DNA of 64,000 nt from [Actinomadura] parvosata subsp. kistnae (GTDB lineage Bacteria; Actinomycetota; Actinomycetes; Streptosporangiales; Streptosporangiaceae). This document shows, piece by piece, positions 42,552 to 50,490 of the stretch. The notes under the pieces are model-generated. The model was given only the letters and a program-made list of their open reading frames with translations. It searched no databases and had not been told where the DNA came from. The DNA lies in contig NZ_OOHJ01000015.1 in the NCBI RefSeq assembly GCF_900323885.1, positions 992,001 through 1,056,000 of the forward strand, in the 5' to 3' direction. Position 1 is the first letter of the stretch, and each line of letters starts with the position of its first letter. A program made the position numbers and the translations under genes.

Positions 42552-43495
42552 GCCTGCAACTCGTCCCACACCTGGCGGTCGCGCTCGGCCGTCCAGATGC
42601 GCGGCCGCTCCACGCCGTGCAGCTCGTCCCACAGCCTGGAGACGTTGAACGGCAGGCAGTGCTCGAAGATCGGCCAGCGGCCGTACCGCGGCTCCAGGGC
42701 CCGGTGCGTACGCTCGAACGCCTCCTTCAGCGACCCCGCCGCGCCCACCTCACGCAACATCACGGTCAGGAAGTCGCGGGTCTGCCCGATGGCCGCCGCG
42801 ACGCCCTCCTCGCCCCTGGCCACCGCGCCCCGGCCGCCGACCAGCGTCTCCGCCCCGAACGCGGCCACCCGGTCGAGCGTCGCCGACGACCAGTCGCGGT
42901 GGAAGGCGTCACCGGTGTAGAGGGCGGCCTGCGACTCGACGAGGTCGCCCGCGAACAGGATGCGCCGCTCAGGCAGCCACGCCACCAGGTCGCCCTCGGT
43001 GTGGCCGCGCCCGCAGTACTGCAGCACCAGGTCGCCGCGCCCGCCGCCGAGGTCGATCGTGAAGCGGTCGCTGAACGTGGCCGTCGGCCAGGTCAGGCCG
43101 GGGATCGAGCCGGGGTCCTTGAACAGGCGGGGCATGCGGGCGTACTCGCTGGCCCAGTCCTGCTCGCCGCGCTCGGCGATCAGCTCGCGGGTCTTCTCGT
43201 GCGTGACGATCACGTCCGCGCCGAACGCCGAGGCGCCCAGGACCCGGACCGCGTGGTAGTGCGACAGCACCAGGTACCGGATCGGCTTGTCGGTGTGCTC
43301 GCGCAGCCTGGCCAGCCACTCGCGGGCGGCCACCGGGGTCGCCAGCGCCTCGAAGCAGACGAGGAAGTCGTCGCCCTCGATCGCGCCGACGTTCGGGTCC
43401 CCCTCGGCGGTGAGCGCGTACACACCCTCCGCGAGCACCTCCAGCGACTGCTTCTTCTCGCCGAGATCCGCCGACGAGGCGAACGGCTTGACCAT
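42548..43495 (-). CDS. MBL-fold metallo-hydrolase with altered metal motif
   Basis: A 315-residue metallo-beta-lactamase-fold protein. The canonical HxHxDH reads HYHAVR in LVLSHYHAVRVLGASAF, so the second-site Asp and His are replaced, while GRGHTEGDLVAWLPERRILFAGDLV keeps the later His and Asp. The metal count may therefore be lower. A helical C-terminal region (AIGQTRDFLTVMLREVG, YGRWPIFEHCLPFNVSRLWDEL) is typical of a subgroup found with aromatic-catabolism genes. ATG 43495 has GGAGGAG upstream. It is first in an operon with the flavin monooxygenase and is divergent from the paaI-paaK-tetR genes. Confidence 0.8.
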   Translation of the reverse strand: MVKPFASSADLGEKKQSLEVLAEGVYALTAEGDPNVGAIEGDDFLVCFEALATPVAAREWLARLREHTDKPIRYLVLSHYHAVRVLGASAFGADVIVTHEKTRELIAERGEQDWASEYARMPRLFKDPGSIPGLTWPTATFSDRFTIDLGGGRGDLVLQYCGRGHTEGDLVAWLPERRILFAGDLVESQAALYTGDAFHRDWSSATLDRVAAFGAETLVGGRGAVARGEEGVAAAIGQTRDFLTVMLREVGAAGSLKEAFERTHRALEPRYGRWPIFEHCLPFNVSRLWDELHGVERPRIWTAERDRQVWDELQA

Positions 43496-43572
43496 CGCTC
43501 CTCCTCCCGCTCAGGCGCCGGCTCGGACAGAGGCATACCCCGAGGTGCGGCTCGAACCTGTGGTTCGCTCTC

Positions 43573-43617
43573 TTGACAGGGAAGTCGAGACGGTGATGTG
43601 TTTACCGAACATTCGGT
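43573..43617. promoter_or_regulatory. Promoter and TetR-type palindrome of the aromatic cluster
   Basis: TTGACA (43573-43578) is followed by ACCGAA (43604-43609), CA, and TTCGGT (43612-43617), a perfect 14-bp palindrome of the form used by PaaR-type TetR repressors. It lies in the 144-base gap between the divergent operons, 22 bases before the paaI start. Confidence 0.6.
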
Positions 43618-43639
43618 CAGTTGACAAGGGAGATCCGCA

Positions 43640-44026
43640 TTGGAGAGCGCGCGCCGCATGATGGCCGCCGACACCGCCTCCGCCGCCCTCGGCATCGAGC
43701 TGACCGAGCTGGCAGAGGGCCGGGCGGTGTGCCGCATGACCGTGACCGACCAGATGATCAACGGGCACGGCCTCTGCCACGGCGGATACGTGTTCCTGCT
43801 GGCCGACACGGCGTTCGCGGGCGCGTGCAACACCTACGGCCCCGTCACGGTGGCGGCCGGAGCCGACATCACGTTCGTCTCCCCCGCCCGCGCCGGCGAC
43901 GAGCTGGTGGCCGAGGCGGCCGAACGCACCCGCTACGGCCGCAGCGGCATCTACGACGTCACCGTGCGGCGGCCCGACGGTCAGGTGGTCGCGGAGTTCC
44001 GCGGCCGGAGCCGGGAGATGAGATGA
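43640..44026 (+). CDS. paaI: Hydroxyphenylacetyl-CoA thioesterase PaaI
   Basis: A 128-residue hotdog thioesterase of the phenylacetate route, which clears dead-end CoA esters. ALGIELTELAEGRAVCRMTVTDQMINGHGLCHGGYVFLLADTAFAGACN is the complete PaaI signature with the HGG catalytic loop and active-site Asp. Start TTG 43640 is preceded by AGGGAGAT. The paaK gene follows 16 bases later, and a TetR gene after that, so the three form one operon. Confidence 0.9.
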   Translation: MESARRMMAADTASAALGIELTELAEGRAVCRMTVTDQMINGHGLCHGGYVFLLADTAFAGACNTYGPVTVAAGADITFVSPARAGDELVAEAAERTRYGRSGIYDVTVRRPDGQVVAEFRGRSREMR

Positions 44027-44042
44027 GACGCCGGGAGTTCAG

Positions 44043-45338
44043 ATGAAGCTAGGCGATCCCCCCGCGAGCCACGAGCTCGACCCCATCGAGCGCGTCTCAC
44101 GCGACGAGCTCATGGCGCTCCAGCTCGAACGCCTCCAGCGGACCCTGCGCCGTGCCTACGAGAACGTGCCGCTCTACCGCGACAAGTTCGACCGGGCCGG
44201 CGTGCACCCCAGCGACTGCAAGGAGCTCGGCGACCTCGCCAAGTTCCCCTTCACCACGAAGCAGGACCTGCGCGAGTCCTACCCGTTCGGCATGTTCGCC
44301 GTGCCGCGCGAGCAGGTCGTCCGCGTCCACGCCTCCAGCGGCACCACCGGGCAGCCCACCGTCGTCGGCTACACCAAGAACGACATCGACGTGTGGGCCG
44401 AGGTCGTCGCCCGCTCCATCCGCGCCTCCGGCGGCCGGCCCGGCGACATCGTGCACGTCGCCTACGGCTACGGCCTGTTCACCGGCGGGCTCGGCGCCCA
44501 CTACGGGGCCGAACGGCTCGGCTGCACCGTCGTGCCCGTCTCCGGCGGCATGACGCCCCGGCAGGTGCGGCTCATCCACGACTTCCGGCCCGACATCATC
44601 ATGGTCACGCCGTCGTACATGCTGGCCCTGCTCGACGAGTTCACCGCCCAGGGGCTCGACCCGCGCGAGTCGTCCCTGCGCGTCGGCATCTTCGGCGCCG
44701 AACCCTGGACCGAGCGGATGCGCACCGAGATCGAGGACCGCTTCGACCTGCACGCCGTCGACATCTACGGCCTGTCCGAAGTGATGGGGCCCGGCGTGGC
44801 CAACGAATGCGTCGAGACCAAGGACGGCCTGCACATCTGGGAGGACCACTTCTACCCCGAGACCGTCGACCCCTTCACCGGCGAACCCGCCGAAGAAGGC
44901 GAGCTCGTCTTCACCAGCCTCACCAAAGAGGCCATGCCGATCATCCGCTACCGCACCCGCGACCTCACCCGGCTCCTGCCCGGCACCGCCCGCCCCGTCT
45001 TCCGCCGCATGCAGAAGGTCACCGGACGCACCGACGACATGATCATCCTGCGCGGCGTGAACGTGTTCCCCACCCAGATCGAGGAGATCGTCCTCGGCAT
45101 CGAAGCCCTGTCACCGCACTTCCAGCTCCACCTCACCCGCCCCGACCGGCTCGACGTCATGACCGTCAAGGTCGAGGCCCGCCCCGGCGCCACCGGGCGT
45201 ACCGAAGCGGCCGAACTCCTCCGCAAAGCCGTCAAGGACACCGTCGGCGTCACCGTCACCGTCGAAGTCGTCGACCCCGAGACCCTCGAACGCTCCGTCG
45301 GCAAGCTCAAACGAGTCGTCGACAAGCGGAATACTTGA
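44043..45338 (+). CDS. paaK: Phenylacetate-CoA ligase
   Basis: A 431-residue adenylate-forming enzyme activating phenylacetate (or a hydroxylated form) to its CoA thioester. The P-loop HASSGTTGQPTVVGYT lies at residues 96-111, and IFGAEPWTERMRTEIEDRF, VDIYGLSEVMGPGVA and GRTDDMIILRGVNVFPTQIEE are hallmark PaaK segments. The C-terminal swivel domain ends SVGKLKRVVDKR, with the catalytic lysine in GKLKR. No ring epoxidase (paaABCDE) lies in the window, so the remaining pathway must be elsewhere or a different acid is used. ATG 44043 follows GGGAG. It lies between paaI and a TetR gene. Confidence 0.93.
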   Translation: MKLGDPPASHELDPIERVSRDELMALQLERLQRTLRRAYENVPLYRDKFDRAGVHPSDCKELGDLAKFPFTTKQDLRESYPFGMFAVPREQVVRVHASSGTTGQPTVVGYTKNDIDVWAEVVARSIRASGGRPGDIVHVAYGYGLFTGGLGAHYGAERLGCTVVPVSGGMTPRQVRLIHDFRPDIIMVTPSYMLALLDEFTAQGLDPRESSLRVGIFGAEPWTERMRTEIEDRFDLHAVDIYGLSEVMGPGVANECVETKDGLHIWEDHFYPETVDPFTGEPAEEGELVFTSLTKEAMPIIRYRTRDLTRLLPGTARPVFRRMQKVTGRTDDMIILRGVNVFPTQIEEIVLGIEALSPHFQLHLTRPDRLDVMTVKVEARPGATGRTEAAELLRKAVKDTVGVTVTVEVVDPETLERSVGKLKRVVDKRNT

Positions 45339-45342
45339 CGGC

Positions 45343-45948
45343 ATGGCCACCCAGAACCCCGCTCGCCCGCGCCGGCGCGGCCACGACCCCGAGTCGGTGC
45401 TGTCCATCGCGGTGAGCGTGTTCAACGAGCGCGGCTACGACGGCACCAGCATGGAAGACCTCGCCAGAGCGCTCGGAGTCACCAAGTCGGCCATCTACTA
45501 CCACGTGCCCGGCAAGGAACAACTCCTCGCCCGCGCCCTCGACCGGGCCCTCGACGGCCTCTTCGCCATGGTCACCGACCCGCGCGCCGCCGCAGGGCCC
45601 GCCATCGACCGCCTCGAATTCGTCGTCCGGCAGAGCGTCCGCATCCTCGTCGACCGCCTGCCGTACGTGACGCTGCTGCTGCGCGTACGCGGCAACAGCG
45701 CCACCGAACAGGCGGCACTCGAACGGCGCCGCGAGTTCGACCGCTTCATCGCCCACCTCGTCAAACAAGCGGCCGCGGAGGGCAGCATCCGCGCCGACGT
45801 CGACCCCGCCCTGGTCACCCGCCTCCTGTTCGGCGCCGTCAACTCGATCACCGAGTGGTACCACCCGTCGCGCGGCGCCACCGCCGACGACCTCGCCAAC
45901 ACCCTCCTCACCATCACCTTGGACGGCCTCCGCACCCCCACCCCTTGA
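45343..45948 (+). CDS. TetR-family regulator of the aromatic cluster
   Basis: A 201-residue repressor. The HTH is VLSIAVSVFNERGYDGTSMEDLARALGVTKSAIYYHVPGKEQLLARAL, and the C-terminal ligand pocket (VRQSVRILVDRLPYVTLLLRVRG to the end) resembles phenylacetyl-CoA-responsive PaaR proteins. It follows paaK by four bases, so it is co-transcribed and probably autoregulated through the palindrome at 43604-43617. The effector is inferred, not shown. Confidence 0.88.
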   Translation: MATQNPARPRRRGHDPESVLSIAVSVFNERGYDGTSMEDLARALGVTKSAIYYHVPGKEQLLARALDRALDGLFAMVTDPRAAAGPAIDRLEFVVRQSVRILVDRLPYVTLLLRVRGNSATEQAALERRREFDRFIAHLVKQAAAEGSIRADVDPALVTRLLFGAVNSITEWYHPSRGATADDLANTLLTITLDGLRTPTP

Positions 45949-46529
45949 CCCCGCTGCGAGGGCCCGCGCCCCTGCCCACAGGCGACGACCCGAGGACGAC
46001 CGCGCACTTCGTGGACGGGCGCAACACGCACGCAGCGGACCGAAACGGCCAACGTCCCAGGCGGCAAGCAGCAGGCGACCCATCGAGCAGTCACCGGCGA
46101 AATGGCGAGCGGCGCGGGCGCGCCCCGGTGCGGGGCGGGCGTATGGCCGCGACGGGCGCCCCCTTCCCGCCCTCCCAAAGGACCTCAGCCGAAGTGCGGC
46201 GGCAAGCGCGCGGGCGGGGCGACCTGAGTGACACAGCGACGGGCCAGCGGGCAGCACAGCCAACGCGACGCGGGCGCATGGCCGCAGCGGGCACCCCCTG
46301 AGCGCGGGCGGCGCGGGCGCGGCCGACGCGGCGCGCGCGGCCAGCACGGCGCGGCGGGCAGCGCGGCGAGCGGGCAGCGCGGCGAGCGGGCAGCGCGCGG
46401 CTGGTGGGCGGTGCGGCGGGCGCGGCCGGTGCGGGCCGGGCGTATGGCCGCAGTGGGCGCCTCCATCCCGCCTCCCAAAGAGACCTCAGCCGGAGTGCGG
46501 CGGCGAGCGGGCGGGCGGAGGGCGGAGGC
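45949..46529. repeat. Repeat-rich gene-free region
   Basis: About 580 bases with no credible gene. A unit of about 104 bases at 46114-46217 recurs imperfectly at 46416-46518; both contain CGTATGGCCGC, CTCCCAAAG and ACCTCAGCCG. A partial third copy (CGCATGGCCGCAGCGGGC) lies near 46270. Between them CAGCGCGGCGAGCGGG is repeated in tandem at 46359-46374 and 46375-46390. Confidence 0.75.
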
Positions 46530-47336
46530 CTAGGGGTTGAGTTCAGATCGTCCCGGGTCCGGCGGCAGTGAGGGGCGCTTCACGCGTAGGTCGTTGCGGA
46601 TGGCTTCGCCCAGTTTCTTGGTGGCCATCCGGTTGAGCGCGCCCCCGGCGACAGCCCCCGTGAGGAACGGGCCGAAGGTGGTGAGGTGGCGGCCGAGGGT
46701 GCGCATGAGGCGGTTGCGGAGGGCCGTCTTGGTGGCGGCGCCGAGTGCGAGGGAGACGGACGCGGGTGCGAGGGGGTCGATGCCGCGTTGTTTGGCCCAG
46801 GCGGCGGTGAAGGCGATGGCGCGTTGGGTGCCGCTGCCTTGGACGTGTACGCCGTAGACCTCGTGCAGCTCGGCCAGGAGTTTGACCTCGATGGCGGCGA
46901 CGACGATGGTTTCGGCGACGAGCTGGGCGGGGGCGGAGAGCAGGAGGGGTGGCGCGGCGAACTCGGCCGCTGCCAGTGCTCCGCCGATGGCGCCGACCGT
47001 CATCGTGGCCTTTTGCGCGGTGCGCACCAGGTCGTCGGCGAGCTCTTCGCCGGTGAGCCCATGATGATGTTCGGCGAGGGTGTGCAGATCCCGGATCGGG
47101 ATGCGCGGCGCGATGTTGAGGAAGACGTCGGCCAGCCAGCGGCCCCGGCCCGCGCCGGTCGCCCGTGCCTTTTTCGCCCCGGCGGACAGCGCCTGGGCTA
47201 GTCGGCCGAGCAGCCTGCGCCGCTCGGCCGGCTCGAGCTCACCGGGTGCGGTGAGTCTGCCAACGAGCTCGCCGACCTCACGTTCGGGGTCGGCGATCTC
47301 ACTGCCTGGTTGCTTGTCTTTCTCTGGTACGGCCAC
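46530..47336 (-). CDS. EcsC-family protein
   Basis: A 268-residue protein with an acidic N-terminus and an EcsC-like core: QKATMTVGAIGGALAAAEFAAPPLLLSAPAQLVAETIVVAAIEVKLLAELHEVYG, followed by RTLGRHLTTFGPFLTGAVAGGALNRMATKKLGEAI. These amphipathic hydrophobic stretches suggest peripheral membrane association. EcsC homologues are linked to ABC export of peptides in Bacillus, but the actinobacterial versions are uncharacterised. Start GTG 47336. It lies 80 bases downstream of the DUF4193 gene on the same strand. Confidence 0.75.
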   Translation of the reverse strand: MAVPEKDKQPGSEIADPEREVGELVGRLTAPGELEPAERRRLLGRLAQALSAGAKKARATGAGRGRWLADVFLNIAPRIPIRDLHTLAEHHHGLTGEELADDLVRTAQKATMTVGAIGGALAAAEFAAPPLLLSAPAQLVAETIVVAAIEVKLLAELHEVYGVHVQGSGTQRAIAFTAAWAKQRGIDPLAPASVSLALGAATKTALRNRLMRTLGRHLTTFGPFLTGAVAGGALNRMATKKLGEAIRNDLRVKRPSLPPDPGRSELNP

Positions 47337-47415
47337 GCGGTGCCTCCGTGTCTCTTGGTCGCGATCGCTCCAGGGTCTGTCAGTCGCGCGCCCCTGAGCT
47401 TTTTCGCTCCAGGAA

Positions 47416-47715
47416 TTAGGCGGCGCACTCCCGGCAGACCTGCTGGCCGTTCTTCTCGGAGGCCAGCTGGCTGCGGTGGTGCACCAGGAAGCAGCGCGAG
47501 CAGGTGAACTCGTCGGCCTGTCGGGGGATCACCCGCAGGGAGAGCTCTTCGTTCGACAGGTCCGCACCGGGCAGCTCGAGAGACTCGGCCAGGTCGGTCT
47601 CGTCGATGTCGATGCTGCCAGACGACTTGTCGGTGCGCCGCGCCTGAAGCTCCTGGAGGCTGTCCTCCCCCAGGTCGTCGTCTGTCTTGCGCGGGCTGTC
47701 GTAGTCGGTAGCCAT
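47416..47715 (-). CDS. DUF4193 zinc-ribbon protein
   Basis: A 99-residue, mostly acidic protein ending in a zinc ribbon: CSRC and CREC frame the last 30 residues (EFTCSRCFLVHHRSQL, VCRECAA). This is the actinobacteria-wide homologue of Rv2699c, whose role is not established; the acidic N-terminus and ribbon suggest a partner of RNA polymerase or a chaperone, as speculation only. GGAG precedes ATG 47715. The gene lies between EcsC and the CutS-type kinase, as in streptomycetes. Confidence 0.9.
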   Translation of the reverse strand: MATDYDSPRKTDDDLGEDSLQELQARRTDKSSGSIDIDETDLAESLELPGADLSNEELSLRVIPRQADEFTCSRCFLVHHRSQLASEKNGQQVCRECAA

Positions 47716-48025
47716 TGTGCTTACTCCATCCCCCTCATCTATATGTCTTCGCGCTCATCGCGCGTCTTCTAACGTCCGGGAAGCCCATCTTGTGCCCGTT
47801 CCGTCGGGGAGATTTCCCATCGGTACCCCGCGGAAACGGACAACGAACCTCCCAACACGTCAGGGCCTGCTGCCAACGGCAATGGTTAGCCAAATATGGC
47901 GAAACCCACAGCCTTGGCGTCATGCACCACCGTGTTCGACGGCACATCCAACCACATGTGCGGCGTGGATGAGACGCCCCCCGTGACTCAACACGCGCAC
48001 GAACGCGCCACGGTGACACGTACGC
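47716..48025. other. 310-base intergenic gap with no recognised gene
   Basis: Short frames on both strands here lack coding character. One palindrome-like GCCAAATATGGC lies at about 47887-47898 in an AT-rich spot and could be a regulatory site. The rest shows nothing else, and no terminator stem is obvious after the kinase gene. Confidence 0.5.
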
Positions 48026-49333
48026 TCATCGCCTCGGGAGCCGAATGGTCACGACCAGCCCTCCACCATCGCGTGGCACAGCGGCGACATTGCCCCCGTG
48101 TGCCTGCACCACCGCACGGACGATGGACAGCCCGAGACCCGATCCCTTGGCGGAATCCACGCGGTCCGCGTGGAGCCTCCTGAACGGCTCGAACAGGCTG
48201 TTCACCTCGTACGCCGGTACATGCTGTCCTGTGTTGGCCACCTGAACAACCAAGGCCCCGTCCGCCATTCCCGTACGGATCCAGACTTTTCCGTTTTCGG
48301 GAATGTTGTACTTGACGGCGTTCTCCAGCAGGTTGCTGACGGACCGTTCGAGCAGCACGGGGTCGCCTATGGTAGGCGCGCTGACCAGTTCGGTGGAGAC
48401 CGTCACGCCATGCTCTTCCGCGAACGGCGTGACCTGTTCCACGGCCGTCCGGGCGACGTCCATGACGTCCACGGGCTTGCGTACGGCGAGCTCGCGTTCG
48501 CTCCTGGCGAGCAGCAGCAGGCCCTCGATGAGTTTCTCGTTGCGCGCGTTGACCTCGAGGAGGGTACGGCCGAGCGCCTTCAGGTCCTGCGACGCCTCCG
48601 GGTCCGACAGGGCGATCTCCAGGACCGTCCGGTTGATGGTGAGGGGGGTGCGCAGCTCGTGGGAGGCGTTGGCCACGAACCTGCGCTGGGTGTCGAAGGC
48701 GACGTTGAGGCGGGTGAGCATGGCGTCGAAGGTGTCGGCCAGCTCCTTCAGCTCGTCGTTGGGGCCCTCCAGGCCGATGCGCTGGTGCGCCAGCGTGCTC
48801 TCGGACAGCTTCTTCGCCGTGACGGTCATCTGCGCCACGGGCCGCAGCGCCCGGTCCGCGACGAAGTAGCCGATGATCAGAGCCAGGATGCCCACGCCGA
48901 TCAGAGCCATGAGGGAGCTGCTGAGCAGCGCGTCGCGGGCGTTGGCGATCGCCAATTGCTGGAACTGACGCCAGCGGGTCTGCAGCTGCACGTCCTCGAG
49001 GGGAGTCAGCCCAAGGTCGATCTCGGGCCAGGCACTGCTGATCGCGGTGCCGACGATGGCGTAGACCGAGAACAGCAGCACGGCCGCCGCCGCGAACACG
49101 AGCGCGCTGTACGTGAGCGTCAGCCGCCACCGGATGCTCACCTTGCCCGGGAGGTCCTTCACACGCTCCATGGTGGAGCGTGGAACGGCGGGCTGCGCAG
49201 GCGGGGGTGGGCCGTCCCACGCGGGCGGTCCGCTGGGGGGCGGGGCCTCCTGCACCCGCGTCGCCCTCCTGGCGGAGTGCGGGCTGATCATGGGATGCGT
49301 CGGCCCCGCCTCGTGCTCTGGCCTGTCCGTCAC
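48026..49333 (-). CDS. cutS: CutS-like sensor histidine kinase
   Basis: A 435-residue membrane kinase. A Pro-rich cytosolic N-terminus (residues 1-65) precedes helix 1 (LTLTYSALVFAAAAVLLFSVYAIV), an outer loop of about 50 residues, helix 2 (LMALIGVGILALIIGYFVAD) and a HAMP domain. The phosphoacceptor H is in ASHELRTPLT, and the ATP domain has NLLENAVKYN (N-box) and GSGLGLSI. The gene context (DUF4193, CutR, SuhB) matches Streptomyces CutRS. The protein contains no cysteine at all. GTG 49333 overlaps the regulator stop (GTGA), so the two are coupled. Confidence 0.88.
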   Translation of the reverse strand: MTDRPEHEAGPTHPMISPHSARRATRVQEAPPPSGPPAWDGPPPPAQPAVPRSTMERVKDLPGKVSIRWRLTLTYSALVFAAAAVLLFSVYAIVGTAISSAWPEIDLGLTPLEDVQLQTRWRQFQQLAIANARDALLSSSLMALIGVGILALIIGYFVADRALRPVAQMTVTAKKLSESTLAHQRIGLEGPNDELKELADTFDAMLTRLNVAFDTQRRFVANASHELRTPLTINRTVLEIALSDPEASQDLKALGRTLLEVNARNEKLIEGLLLLARSERELAVRKPVDVMDVARTAVEQVTPFAEEHGVTVSTELVSAPTIGDPVLLERSVSNLLENAVKYNIPENGKVWIRTGMADGALVVQVANTGQHVPAYEVNSLFEPFRRLHADRVDSAKGSGLGLSIVRAVVQAHGGNVAAVPRDGGGLVVTIRLPRR

Positions 49334-49983
49334 AACTTGTACCCAACCCCGGGCACAGTCTCGATCACCTGAGGCTCACCCAGCTTCTTCCGCAACGTCA
49401 TCATGGTCACCCGGACCACGTTCGTGAAGGGATCGATGTTCTCGTCCCACGCCTTGTCCAGCAGGTCCTCCTGGCTGACGACGGCGCCTTCGGCCCGCAT
49501 CAGCTCCTCCAGGACCGCGAACTCCTTCTTGGTCAGCACGACCTCCCTGCCGTCGCGCTCCACCAGCCGCTTGCCGGGGTCGAGCTTGATCCCGGCCCGC
49601 TCCAGGACGGGCGGCAGGGCGGGCGCGGAGCGGCGGCCGAGGGCGCGGACCCGGGCGACCAGCTCGATGAACACGAACGGCTTGGCCAGGTAGTCGTCGG
49701 CCCCCAGACCGAGCCCCTCGACCTTGTCGTCCACGTCGCCCGAAGCGGTCAGCATGAGGATCCGGGAGGCCGTGCGCTGCTCGACCAGCCGCCGGCACAC
49801 CTCGTCGCCGTGCACCACGGGCAGGTCGCGGTCAAGGACGATCACGTCGTAGTCGATGTAGGAGGTCCGCTCCAGGGCTCCCCCGCCGTCGTAGGCGACG
49901 TCCACGGCCATGGCCTCGCGCCGCAGCCCGGTCGCGATCGCGTCAGCGAGCACCCGCTCATCCTCTACAACCAGCACCCGCAC
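49330..49983 (-). CDS. cutR: CutR-like OmpR-family response regulator
   Basis: A 217-residue DNA-binding regulator. The receiver has ED at residues 8-9, the phosphoacceptor Asp in VIVLDRDLPVVHG and Lys in YLAKPF; the winged helix has KKEFAVLEELMRAEGAVVSQEDLLDKAWDENIDPFTNVVRVTMMTLRKKLGEP and ends VIETVPGVGYKL. Start GTG 49983 is chosen because the next codons (RVLVVEDE) match the family start and AGAGAGG lies upstream; the frame is open a little further left. It is the first gene of the pair and overlaps the kinase start by four bases. Confidence 0.9.
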   Translation of the reverse strand: MRVLVVEDERVLADAIATGLRREAMAVDVAYDGGGALERTSYIDYDVIVLDRDLPVVHGDEVCRRLVEQRTASRILMLTASGDVDDKVEGLGLGADDYLAKPFVFIELVARVRALGRRSAPALPPVLERAGIKLDPGKRLVERDGREVVLTKKEFAVLEELMRAEGAVVSQEDLLDKAWDENIDPFTNVVRVTMMTLRKKLGEPQVIETVPGVGYKL

Positions 49984-50217
49984 GCCGGTACACCTCTCTC
50001 CGATTCTGGGCACTCATTCTGCCCACAGGGTCGATAAGCGCACGGTAAGGCATGTTCAGGGGTCGGTGACCCTCGCGTAAGGGAGAGCGGCGGGAAATTC
50101 ATGTTTCGGGGGGCGACAAGCCGGGGTATGCCTGCGGGACACCCCTTGCCCGGTCTTCATCCGGCAATGGGGCACTTCGCCCCCTGCACGCGTACGAACC
50201 CCCAGAGAGTAGGTGAG

Positions 50218-50382
50218 ATGGGCGAGTTCACGACCACGATCGAACACCGCCTCGACCAGGCTTACAAGGGCCTTCGGGAGGCCCGTAGCGTCGGCGACGA
50301 CTACCTCGCCGACACCCTCACCGCCGAGATCGAGGACCTGCGCCGGCTGGCCGACGATCACGGCATCCCGTTGCCCCGCTAG
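50218..50382 (+). CDS. Small acidic helical protein
   Basis: A 54-residue ORF from ATG 50218 behind GTAGGTGAG. It reads MGEFTTTIEHRLDQAYKGLR then EARSVGDDYLADTLTAEIEDLRRLADDHGIPLPR, a pair of amphipathic helices with many acidic and leucine residues, like small dimerising or protein-protein adapters. It is conserved in style among actinobacteria but I cannot name a family. A perfect hairpin follows nine bases after the stop, which supports an independent transcript. Confidence 0.6.
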   Translation: MGEFTTTIEHRLDQAYKGLREARSVGDDYLADTLTAEIEDLRRLADDHGIPLPR

Positions 50383-50391
50383 CCCGTAGCG

Positions 50392-50428
50392 AAACGGCCG
50401 GAGCCCTGGTTCCGGGCTCCGGCCGTTT
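50392..50428 (+). terminator. Strong hairpin terminator
   Basis: AAACGGCCGGAGCCC (50392-50406) and GGGCTCCGGCCGTTT (50414-50428) form a perfect 15-bp stem with a 7-base loop; the TTT end gives a short U-tract on the plus strand and AAA/TTT symmetry lets it act on both. Confidence 0.88.
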
Positions 50429-50490
50429 GCACACGTGCCTTCAAGAGGGCAGACGGGCGCGCCGCCCGCCCCACCAGCCGGTCGGCCAGG

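Noticed and set aside
47896..48183. Plus-strand ORF starting MAKPTALAS between DUF4193 and cutS
   Set aside because: It runs antisense into the kinase gene, has no convincing ribosome site and no recognisable content.
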